Origin: Megalonaias nervosa
Taxonomy: Eukaryota; Mollusca; Bivalvia; Unionida; Unionidae
DNA: 64,000 nt
Reading direction: 5' to 3'
Assembly (NCBI GenBank): GCA_016617855.1
Contig: JAECUM010001129.1
Location: 61,949 to 125,948 of the forward strand
In this document: in pieces, positions 1 through 12,500 of the stretch
Layout: every line of letters starts with the position of its first letter
How positions within the stretch are numbered: the stretch's first letter is position 1
The notes under the pieces: model-generated
What the model was told of the DNA's origin: nothing
What the model saw: only the letters and a program-made list of their open reading frames with translations
The model's database searches: none
Made by a program: the position numbers and the translations under genes

Positions 1-479
1 AGCATTTTACCCTACCTAATGTAATAGTCACAGTATGTCAGTTAAAGAAATTTCATGAGATTAAAGCACATCATAAGAACAGTGTCCTTGCACATTTATA
101 TATTTTATGTATATTCTAGAAGAGCGAACTCCCTTTGTCGACGTTTTGGAACTTTCCACTGTTTTTGAGATGTATATATTCCCGGGTTAAATGGTAAAAA
201 TACATTAGGCATGTATGTTGTAGGATCTGATATAATGTTGTAGTGTGATTTTAACAGCTGTTTTGCTCCCATGAGATAAACAAAGATTGAAGACACATTG
301 ATTTAGAAATATGATTTTTACATTTTTTTTTTTTTTAATCAAAAAAGAGGCATGTACACTTACAATTTCTTGTGCTAGTATTGCATTGAATATGCTTTGT
401 ATTTGAGTCATCATACCAAAATAATTGTTTCAGTCCCCATTTGGCATTTCTTTACAGTCTTCTGTTTTTACATTTTCAG
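1..479 (+). other. FNDC3 intron upstream of exon a; no other feature seen
   Basis: Intronic sequence in front of the first recognisable exon. I see no FN3 coding similarity, no strong repeat and no ncRNA. Short open frames here lack any recognisable product. Confidence 0.7.
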
Positions 480-539
480 CGGAGATGCAACAGAAATTAC
501 TTTAAAAGATCTAAAACCAGCTACAGAATTCCATTTAAG
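480..539 (+). CDS. FNDC3: FNDC3 exon a (end of FN3-1)
   Basis: First FNDC3 exon in the window. The acceptor is ttttcag at 473-479 and the donor gtatgt at 540. It starts with the last base of a split codon and ends with two bases of the next (AG). It encodes residues 1-19 and part of 20, including the LKPATEFHLR motif of strands E-F in FN3-1. Confidence 0.88.
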
Positions 540-3500
540 GTATGTTCTAGTAGTTATTACATAAATATCAGATCCAACTTGATTTTAACATACCCCAAAT
601 TTGAAGATGTGCATTATCCTGTATATTATGAAATGAAGCATTTTAAGAGAATCAAAGTACTTGATATATCTCATAATCTTTGTTATATACTTACAACAAG
701 ACAGGAATCCGAATCTGTCAGTAGTATATTATGTTTTTGATTTGAGAAGTGTCCACACCCAGTTGTCTTCCCATGTAAGAAATATTTGGTACCTGCATAT
801 AAATCATTTTGCATAAGACCACGTTGATTATATCAGGATTTTGGGTTTCACTGGTCTTATTCATGAATTGAAGTTAAAAAATACGTGTGAGAGTTACTTC
901 CCAGTCTGAATTTCAAAAGAGTGCTTGGCTTACCGTATGTACTTGATTATAAGTTGAGTCAGACAGCAAACAACCAAGATTCTGATCTGCCATGGCATAA
1001 TGTGCCTGCAGATCTGTGGAGTTTGTCCTACTGATTACTCCTGACAAACTGCACAGACCCAGATCTGCTCGCGCATTATGCGATGGCAGATCTAAGTCTG
1101 TGCAGTTTGCAGTAATCATCTTATTAGCAAGTATATACAGTACAATAACAACTTAAAAGAATGTTCTCTGGCCCTAAAAGAGTGAAAAGATAATCACTGA
1201 TAGATTTTCATCATCTTTGCAGTTTTTATGCATATAATGAGTTCATAGGCAGCAATTGTTTCAGTCTTTGTATTGTCATTTCTAAATCTACCATGCTTCT
1301 GTTTGTTGATGAAAAACATCAATAAGAAATTGCAAGACAACATCACTTCTTTCATAGAAACCTCGTTCATTGGCATTCTATTGTTCTTTTAATTACAGGG
1401 TATGTGCATTGTTAGATGATCTGCGAGGGAACCCTACAGAGCCAATCAGTTTTAAGACCTTACCCTGTGAACCAGACCCTCCCCAACCCCCAAAGCTCGT
1501 ACAGAAAACAAAGACTACATTGATGATGAAGTGGAGTGTAAGTAATAGTACATTTAATTGCCTGTTTAATAAATATTTGTACATTGAACATTTATTTGTG
1601 ATTCTTCCATCAGAGTAGGTCATTGTTAGATGATATTCCTTCCCCTTTCATATCATTTTATGCCTAACTTGTATTAAAACAAAAGCTCTATATCCGCTTT
1701 CATATGATTTTATGCCAACCTTGTATTAAAACAAAAGCTTTATCTGATGACAAGACCACTTCCAGCTTTTCAAAGAATTTAAAAAATGGGCCATAAATGT
1801 CAGTAGGAGAAATACTCTTGAGTTTTAAGAACAAACACAATGTTGCAGTTGGGATAACAAAAATTGTTGTGAAATTTAATTTAAGGAGAAATTTTGAGGA
1901 TGTGATTGAAACTGATGTCTGGACTTGCATCTCCCTCATCCATCCAAGTTGAGATTCTGTCCATCATTTTGAAAGCTTGTGTACTGCATTATTTGTAAAA
2001 CTTGTACCCACATATACTCACTTACAAGTTGAGTCAACTGCAAACATTATAGACCCGTATCTGTCACCACATACTAGACTGACAGATCAGAGTCAGTGTT
2101 CAATCTGCTGATTAGTCCTAACAAACACAAACTGCATACATCCAGATATGCTGGAACATAATGTGATGGCAGATCTGGGTTTGTGCAGTTTGCAGTTGAA
2201 TTTGACTGATAGGCAGGTATATATGGTAGGTGTACTCTTTTAATTCTGATTCATACGAACAGCTTAGAATGATGTTGCATATTTCATATATAGTGATGCA
2301 GTTTGATCCGTATTTGATAGTGATAGTTGCAGTGGTTACCCAGCCTAATTATTGATCAGTCTGCTATCCCAACATAGGCCATCACCTCCATTATCAACTT
2401 GCATGGAGTTGGATGTGATATTTGAATTACATGAACCACTTTATAGAAAAATAATGAACAAATTAAATGTCAAAAGGAAAATACTAAATATTATTAATTT
2501 CAGCAGTTTGCTTATGGGCATAATGCCACAAAAATAACTTCTGATTGATGAAAACTTGTTGTTTAATGACTGATTAGCATTACATGTGATGACAAGCCTT
2601 AATTGATAATTTATAGAAATATGTTCATCAGGAATATGGTATCAGTCTGCATATTACTTTATGACCTTAAAAATAAGACATCTTTGACTGGATTAGTAAT
2701 TTAGACCAATTTGCAGTTCCCTCTTTATGCATGCCTGCAAGAAGTAAGCAATTCAAAACAAGGCAATGTGAACTTGTGAGTAAACATATCATTCTAGCAC
2801 ACTTGTAAATGTAACACACCTTCTGATTGGTTGAACAAAGAATTTGCAGCAGCAGAATCTGTGATATACTTTGTTAATTCTATATGCCATTACGATATTG
2901 TTAATCTCTCGGTGAAGCATTGCTTTGGATTATATTTTATAAAATTAGCAAATTGTCTAAAGTATGTTGCAAGGAGATAATTTGGTATTTGTAGATTTGA
3001 GGACACTAATGCAGATATGTTTTACCAGCTAGGCTGACAACAGCAAACCTCAATTTACAAAAGTAAAAGCACCATTTTTGTCCGCAAATCCTTGGAACAC
3101 AAGACATTAGTGGCTTGTTTCTTAAATTCGAAATGGTGTCAAGCATGTGCAGTGTATAACCGAACATGTAGAAGGTTAGCATTGTGTAGAAAGTTACTTC
3201 ATATTTTTTTTTCTACAAGATAGTGTATATAAAATTAATGATCTTAAATGGTATCTTTCTTTTAAAATTATTCTATGAATATGAACTTCTTAAAGTTCAG
3301 CTTAGTAATTTTCTTTATTATTTGCAGCTACCTTGTGAAAATGGTGCAAAAATTTCAACCTATACCTTAGAATATGATGAGGTGAGTGAAATACAGTTGA
3401 ACATTAGTAATCCAAACTTGTTATTGGATGCTCTGCTGAAAAGTCAAGTGCTGCCTGCCTACACCAGGTTTTCCTCAGGTTATACAAGGTTTTTGTAGAT

Positions 3501-6500
3501 CAAAATTTGAATAAAGCTTGTTGAATATGGATCTCTTAGATGCACATGGCTTGATCTGATACACAGTCAGGGAAGTAGACTTTGTCAAGGTGCATTTAGA
3601 ACTTAACCCTGAGAATACTTTTATTTTGAGACCATCGCTTTATCAAAGGAAATTGGCTTTTCGGTATTTTCGTTTGAGTAAAGTAAGTGAAATCAGAATT
3701 ACCTGTCGTATCAATATGTCACAGTATATAGACAGTTTAAACCGAAGATAAGTTTGTGGCTGCCATAACAGTGACATAAATAAAAGTATTATTTAAATCA
3801 TTGCATTACATGAAAACCTTTCAGAAAGATTTAATAATATTTTTTGAATCCCTATTCCACACTGAAAACCTTGCCATAGATGCTCCCAGAGTGTGCAGTT
3901 GCATTATTCACACAACATTTATCAAGTCTTTCTGAAAGGTTTTCATGTAAATCAATGATTTAAGTATTACTTTTATGTCACTGCTGTGGCAGCCACAACC
4001 TTATCTTCAATTTAAACTGTCTATATACTGTAACGTATTGATATGACAGGTGGCTCTAATTTCATTCACTTTACTCAAACGAAAATAACAAAAAGCCAAT
4101 TTCCTGAGATAAAGTGATGGTCTCAGAATAGGAGTATTCTCAGGGGTAAGTTCTAAATGCACCTTGACAATCATGCACATGGAAAGTGGTGATGCACAAG
4201 AACTCCTGCAAATTAATCTCAGCTCGCGCATATAAAACTGTACTCTGCACAGTATATAACTTTATTCAGCCATTCACCCTTTATCATAACTGTTTTTCTT
4301 TGGCTTGAAATAAATGGTTATTAAACTAAATTTGATTGGCACATTGGGCCTCATAAGAAGCATTGTGTTGAAGTTTGAACCTTGCATCAAGAAAGTTTTA
4401 TAAATGCATGTTTATAATACAGGCTATCTAGAAGACCCATTATGCCATACTCCCAGCATTGTTCATCTTTAGATGATGAATTGGTTTTGCAAATACTGGC
4501 TGAGGATTGTGAAGAAGGCAATTTTGTTTTAAAGTTTGGAAGTATATCAGATTAGAGGAGCTGGGAAAGTGTTGTGGAGATACCAGAGAGTGTTTTTAAA
4601 CCCAAAAATGGAATTAAATACAAATCCAATGTAAATGCTGGATGGACAAAAACAGACAGCATGCTAGTCAACCACTCATTTCAATGCTATTTCAAAATGT
4701 AGAAAAGATAGACAAACAAGCCGAATTAAAATAGACAATTTAAAAGTAGATTGCACTTTTTTGTTTCTTTTCTTGTCACAATTTAGCCCTGTGGGATCAT
4801 GTGCCACAAAAGTCTATATTTCTAGCATAAAATTAATGATAAATCTAATAAAGAAGAATCAAAAAATGACATTTCAAAATAGTTATATATGTCTTTGATC
4901 AAAATACCTCAGAACAAGTAGTCTATGACATTAGTGTACTTATAATCCTAAGACAGAATTATGGAGTAGTAAATCTGGCATTTTAGTCAGTAGAGTGCTA
5001 ATTTAAAAAAGTTAGACTTTGGCAGAGCTTATGGTAGCGAAAAATCTTATTTTGGAGCAGAATTATCCAAAAGATAATACAATGGTGGCAAAATATGTGG
5101 AAGGGAAACTCCATGGCCAATCATCAGAATGGCAAAGCTTTCATTTGAGAGTGACACTCCACGTAACAAATCACATAGATGAGGTGGTATTATGTCACTT
5201 GTATATAGGACTCATATACATTACCCATACATATGTCCTGAAGAGTGAATCTTAACCAGAACCAAAGTGCATACCCTGCCAGTATCCACAGATAGTACAA
5301 TACATTGTTGTCAAGTGTACTGACTCTCACCCCCATGCAACAAGGTTTTTTATGTGTGTTTAGCTAAAAAAAAAAGGCAGTTTATTTAACCAATTTTGAT
5401 CCTGTAATTAAAGGATTTATATTTTTATTTTTGCTTTATTTTATTTTATTCATATGCCTTTGAAAGAAATTTAACAGAGTTATCTTTTAGTTTTGATGTT
5501 ATATGTTTGCATATTTATGTCTGTTTGGAAGGGGTTTTTTCCCTCACTTTTTCCCTTTACATTTGTAGAGCTTAACATGTATTTGGCCTAGGATGTGTTG
5601 ACATGCCATTAAACCATATACATGCTATGCTTTACCTAATCTGACCATGAGGGGGTAATGCCCTAGTTCACTAAATATCTCATATTTTCTTAAAATGGAG
5701 GGTGATCAGTTTCATTTTTTATTGCATGCTTTGGAATTTGTGAACTTTTCATCAAACATAAAATCAGTATTCAGGATGAAAATGTCCTAATATCCTGTAT
5801 TTAGTCTTGTATATCTCCGAGGAAGAAATGAGGATTTCCTTAACTGTGAGGAATTCTTTAACTTCTTTTTTTTTTAAGAATCAAAGGACTACAGTGTGTA
5901 CAATTTTAATACTAAAAAGTGCTATTTTAATACACCTTCTACCACCCCACCCCCCAAAAAAGAAAATGTTGAGTGAATTATGTTCTGATGTTGCCCTTCT
6001 GCCCATCTTCGACCAGTTTGATTTCTGCACAATGACTTTAGTTGTCTTCATCTGCAGTTACCAAGCTTTGTGGATTTACTTGCACTTTGAGTAAAGAAGA
6101 ATCCATCAGTTTCAAGCTCAAAAGCTTGAAGGTCATCACTGTAACTGAAAGAAGGAAATGGGTTTTTTAACACAATATCTCAAGTTCACCAGCCTCTACA
6201 GTTACCAAGCTTTGCACTTGGGAAAGAAGAACCCTATCAATTGCAGAGTCAGAAGGTCAAGGATCATTATTACTGTGACTGAAAAAAGAAGAATAGTTTC
6301 TGCACATTACCCAAGTTCTCCACCATCTACACTTGTCAAACTTTGTGGATTGCTTGCAATAGGGGTAGGGAAGACTCTAAAGGTCAAAAGTCTAGGTCAC
6401 TTTGAAAGAAGAAAAATAGTTTCCATACAATAACTTGAGTCCTCCATCTATGGTTGCCAACCTTTGATGATAGCTTGCAGTTATTCTAAGGAAGAACCCA

Positions 6501-9500
6501 AGTGATGAGTCAAAGGTCAAGGTCACTAACAGAAAGAAGATTAGTTCTACATCAAAGACCTGACCCAGATTTTGTGGATGGCTAGCACTTAAAGTGATGA
6601 AAAAGCGTAATCATTTTGATCTTGAAAGGGCAAAGGTCAAGGTCACTCAGACTGAAAGAAGACAAATGGTTACTGTGCAAAAATGTCAGTTTTCAGTTTA
6701 TAGGACTATTAAGCATGGGTATAGGCATACAATGTGCCATTCATGGTACTCTTGTTCATTCCTTGCATTGTATCTGCTTCTCACAAATATTGTCAGAAAT
6801 ATTGTAAGTATGATAATGCAGAATCTCAATTTCAGGGAAGTTTTTGATAAATTTAGTAAAACTTGGAGCCAGATATTTAGATGGAACCTTCCAAATGTTT
6901 GTCAGCTTTTACATTTAAAAAACAAAGACTTGTATGCACAGAGAAATTTATGAAAACAAACCAGACATTTACTTCAAACCAAGTTTTCTTGGAACTGGAA
7001 ACTTTATGTGTGCTGGCTGGGAAGGGGTGGTGGTGGATTGTGTGGAATGAATAAAAATATTCCTGATTCTTGTTGTATTTTTCTTGCTCCAAAGCAGAAA
7101 AAGTTGACTTCTTGTCTATCCTTATGTAGGATAGTCTTAAGAAAGCTTTGTGTCTAGACTTTTCTAATTAGTTTATGAAATTAGTCACACATTATATACA
7201 GCTGCTTATTATAAGTATAGTTTTTCTCAGGCTTGTGTTGTTGGCATAGAGTTAAGTTTAGCGCAGGTCTTAATTTAAAGTAAGATTCACTTGAACAAGG
7301 TCAGGTGGTGATCCTTTGTCAACTCTCTCTCCCGTTGAGGATTGCTCTATTAATGGCATGGAACAGAAGAGCTTATATGATGGCCTTTTGTCCTTTCACC
7401 ATCTGCCATCCATTTGTGTAATCTTGCTATAAATACTCCTGCTAAACAACTGGGAGGACTATCACCAAGCTGTACAGATTTGTTCATCCCATTGTCTTAT
7501 TGGTCCTAAATAAAAATGGTGTCCCTTGGACATTAAGTATGGCTGCCACAGTACCTAATTATTTTTGTGCTATTTTGAGAACCATGTTACTGCTACCACT
7601 CCTTAATAGATGATCTTATAAACATTGCATTTTCACTGAAAGACTTCTTATGACATCTTTTTAGTTGTAAATAAAAATCTGATGATCTGAAGTCAGATAT
7701 GGCATCCATGGAATGATTGGTCATATTAACATTGTTTTCACCAAAAGACTAATTACTTTGTCTGGTTGGTGCTAAATGAAATTGGTTCTGAGCAGATATC
7801 CAAAATGGCCACCAGGCAGCCATCTTTAGAATCTTGTTATTGCTATTCCTCTTCAACAGAATGTTACATCAACATGGGTTTTTTTTTTTTACCAGATATG
7901 TGATGGTGTCTGGTTGATTCTAAATGAAAATAATGCCCATCCAACATCCAATACATCCAGTATGGTGACTGTCTTTAAAAAAAAAAATGGGGGGGTGCTA
8001 TTCTTTCTGGGTGGATGGTCATATCTATCGACATGGGGTTTTCACGAAAAGAATTAGTATGCTATCTAACGGATCATAAATGGAAATGGTAACAGTCTTA
8101 ATTTCAATATGGTTACTAGATAGTAGTTAAAGAGAATAATCCTATGGGAATTCTGAACATTCTTTTTGTCAGTAGAGTATCAGTTCCTTCCAGCAATTCT
8201 TGTTATTCAAGCACTTTGAAATTTGTTATAAGAAACTTTTCCTTTCAGGTGAAAGGGTTGCTGATTTAGGCTTTATGAGTGCCAAGTACTTCTAAATGTC
8301 GTCATTAACCAAATATTTGGTAATTTTGAAAAAAATTGTATAGTTCTTTTAGTTTCGGTTCTTTTTTTACACTGAATGAGCTATCAGAAGCATATGATGT
8401 TATGACCATAAACATTTATTGTTTTACAGGGATTGGGAACAGGTAACTTTGTTGAAATATATAATGGTCTCCAGCGACAACACAAAGTGTCCAAACTCCA
8501 AGCATCTACCAGATACACCTTCCGATTGGCAGCAATAAACAGCGTAGGAAAAAGGTAATCAGATAAACATAGAAATTGCATAATATGTCTTCAGACTGTT
8601 CTCATATAGGTATGCTGAAATTACTTAATAGTCTTCAGTCTATTGTGATATAAGTATGTTACTTAATGGGTCTTCAGTCTGTTGTCATATAGATATGCTG
8701 ATATTACTTAATAGGTCTTCAATCTGTTCTCATATAGGTATGCTGAAATTATTTAATGGGTCTTCAATCTGTTCTCATATAGGTATGCTGAAATTATTTA
8801 ATGGGTCTTCAATCTGTTCTCATATAGAGATGTTGAAATTACTTCTTGGGTTTTCAGTCTGTTCTCATATAGGTATGCTGAAATTATTTAATGGGTCTTG
8901 AATCTGTTCTCATATAGGTATGCTGAAATTACTTAACGGGTTTTCAGTCTGCTCTTTTAATTTACATACATAAATTATATGTACCTTTTACAGCCAAATG
9001 TAAACAATATCCTAAATATCTGAGTACCTGGAAAAATAATTTCTCTAATATTCTGCATCACCAAAATGACATCATCAGTTCCAGGACTTTGCATTATCAT
9101 ACCTGATACACTTGAAAAATGAAAATAGTCTTAAAATTAGCAACATATTGGTGGTTGGTTGGTTTCTAGTGGCACAGTTAACACATTATTGTTATATCAT
9201 GTCGAAGAAATTGGAGCTAAGTACCTTTTCCAAGGATGTGTGGGCATTTAACTGATTACATGTCCAATGCACAACCAACTGAGCTTCAATGGCACCCATC
9301 CAGTATTTTATCTACCCATGCGTCATGCGTCAAATACACAGAATTTTCCGATTTGACGCACAAAGTCGAAGACAGTTTGTAAATTGACGCACCCCAATGT
9401 TATGTTTTGCTGATTAACACAAAACAAAGGTTTGGTCTAAAACTCGTTGCTGGTATGTAAATTGACGAACGCAGTGTTATATTTTACGGATTAACACAAA

Positions 9501-12500
9501 ATAAAGGTTTGGTCCCACTACTTCATTGGCTAGGTTACAACTTGCTCAGACAGGGAGAACACTCGCACATCAGTTTCATACGCTGATGTTATCATAATAC
9601 ACATAGCGTTACAACTGAGTGTGGAGCCTGGAGCTGACCTTATGTGACCTGTAACTGTCACATCATTTGTAGCAACAGGATGTTAGAACCATAAATCACC
9701 ACACACAAGAAAGAGGCAAAAAATAAACCTGTGATTTTACAGTGATTCTCACGAGAAACTATTATTTTATGTGCATCCTTGTCTCGCAAAGAAGCAACAA
9801 TTTCCATTCCCTCAATTGTATGCCTTGCATTGTTCCAAGATACTATCAGCATTCGAACAAAAATGGCGTCCAAGGTAAAAAAACTTCAAATAGATCTGAA
9901 ACAAATGAAATTATCATTTGGACCGCGTTTGTACAACCGACCGTCAATAATAGTATTGCTGTCAAACCAGTGGAGCCTTCATCATCTAAAGATGAGGTAA
10001 CTGTTACTTGTAAGATAAAACGTAATTTTATGCAGCAATGGTTGAAAACATACAGCTGGTTACGTTTTCAAAAAGAAGTTAAGTGAAGAATGTGACAGTG
10101 AAGACGCATTTACGTTTTGCCATATATGTACAGGGTCTAAAATAAACCTCGATGACCAAATGTGCAAAAAACAATAACTTTCAGAACAGTACACTGGGTA
10201 GGCATGCTGGGTTGCCAGAAAACAAACTGTTGATTGAACTCCATAACACTATCCAATGTGAATGGCATTTTGTCCAAGTCTCAACATGTCTTGATTCCGA
10301 GGTCACGTGCACTGCTTATTCCGCTACACTCGGAAATGAACACAATTATGAAACCTAAAGTTGTTTACTTCATGTACTCTTATAAATGACCACAAGTACA
10401 TCTCTGGGTCTTTCTGCCTCTGAATTCAATCACTGTAAATATCAGTATATTTTCCGACCCAGCCGCCAGTCAAAGCCTTTGAACTTGCTGCCCAGCTATT
10501 GCATCATGTTCTTTTGACATACTCTTATAATGGCAACATGTACATCAGGAGGTCTTTCAGCCACTGAATTCTGTAATTGTAAATATCAGCACAGCTAAGT
10601 GATCAATACATTTTCTCACTAAAGCAGGTGGCTGAAGCAGGACTGGCAAGTCTTTGAATTTTGCCGCCCACCTATTACATGTGTACGGAGGACTCCCGCC
10701 TAAGTGATTTTCTGCGTCCCAGATAAAAAATTGGCATCCAGTACGCGTGATTAAGCGTTTCTGAGACCTCTGGAAGGTTCACAACACCAGACAGATTTTA
10801 ATGTAGTTTTACAAACAAGACATAGCAGCGAAAGTGCTACTTAAGTGTGTACATTGGCTGAGTGTAAAACACATCCCATTTTTAAAATACAAATCTCTTC
10901 TTAATTTAATACACAACTTAACGGCTAAAGAAATTGATGCCGTTGGCATTTTGAAGAATTCAGCCTTTTAGTATGGCTTGGCCACTACCTGTTCAGAGGT
11001 ACTGGAGAGCCTATCAAAACGTTGTTGAGGATAGTCTTATATGTGACCCGCAAAATTCGTCATTTGTGACAGCAATGGCAGATGAAAGTACTGACATAGC
11101 CAACAATAAACGCCTTGTCATATATGCTCAGATTATTTCTGATGATATGAAACCATCAACAAGATTTTTAACAAATAGAGATTGTTCAGATGCTTCTGGC
11201 AAAGGAATTGCCTTATTGGCTTTAGTCACATTATGTAACTAATATTTTTGTTGTGTATTTAAACAATATAATTATTTTTTAAAAACTGCTTTAGACTGAT
11301 CATCGGCTTGTATAGGACTCATCGGTTTGGATTTTGACTCATTGTTTTTTGCCTTGATGAGTCAAATGACTTACATGAAGCCATTTGTAGATAAAACACT
11401 GCCCATCGCACTTAGAGCCTTTGAAGTTCTTATAATTGACTTGTCAACTGCTATCAGTCAGATTCTGTGTTATCAACGACTGTATTGCAGCACTAACCAG
11501 CTAGACTGTGAGCCCACTCATAGTTGTTATGCTGTTCTCTCTCAGCGACTTGTTTGCCCAATTTCTTACTGACTGAATTTGGACACCTGGCAATTTCTTC
11601 CTGTATGTCCTGTACAAATTCATATTGCTAGAACTGTTTTACGCAGTTTTGTCAAAATTGTTGGAACTTACTTAGCAGTGTTGTCAAGGTATTTCTGCTA
11701 TTGGTTTTGTATTTTGTGAACAAGTAGATTTATTGGGCAGAACATTGGTTGATTGCACAGTGCAAGGTGACTTTGATCTATGATTGGGCAATCTCTAACC
11801 ATGCAGTGTGGATTAAGTCCATATTACATGGATTATTTTCAAAATAACAAATACAGCATCCCATGATATGAAACAAATGCTTTGAAAGTATAGATCCTTG
11901 GTTTTGATTTCTGAGAGATTCCAGGAAAATGTATATCCTGAAGCAGTGTTATAAACTTGTGAATGGGCTGATAGTTGTACCTGTTCTGTGGAGGAGTTGA
12001 AGATCTGATAATTGAAAGCCTGATATACTCTTGCATTGCTTTTTTGGGGAAGGAGGTAGAGTAGGGAAGAGGAATTAAAGAAGTTATGAAATTACTTCAT
12101 AGATTGCAAGATAAACTAGGTTTCTTTGAGTTTGAGATTGCTTTTTGCCTGCATCACTTTCTGGATGCAGCAACAGTAATGGCATTGGTCTTTTCCAAAA
12201 TGCTAAGATTGTCAATGTTTTGAAACCCATACGCCATTGAATTTTAGTTCACATGTAGTATATGCCTTAGAGTCCAGCCTGGTCCACAAGTAGTGTATGC
12301 AGTACAGTCCAGCCTGGTTCACAAGTAGAATGTTAAGTACAGTCCAGCCAGGTTCACAAGTAGCATATGCAATATATGCAATACAGTCCATCCTGGTTCA
12401 CAAGTAGCAAGTGCAGTACACTTCAGCCTGGTTCACAAGTGGCATATGCAATACAGTCCAGTCTATTTCACAAGTAGCATATGCAATATATGGATTACAG

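Noticed and set aside
1370..1618. 82-codon frame as an independent small gene
   Set aside because: It is FNDC3 exon b read through its splice sites. Similarity stops exactly at the GT/AG junctions. The same applies to the frames around exons c, f, k, l, n, p and the last exon.
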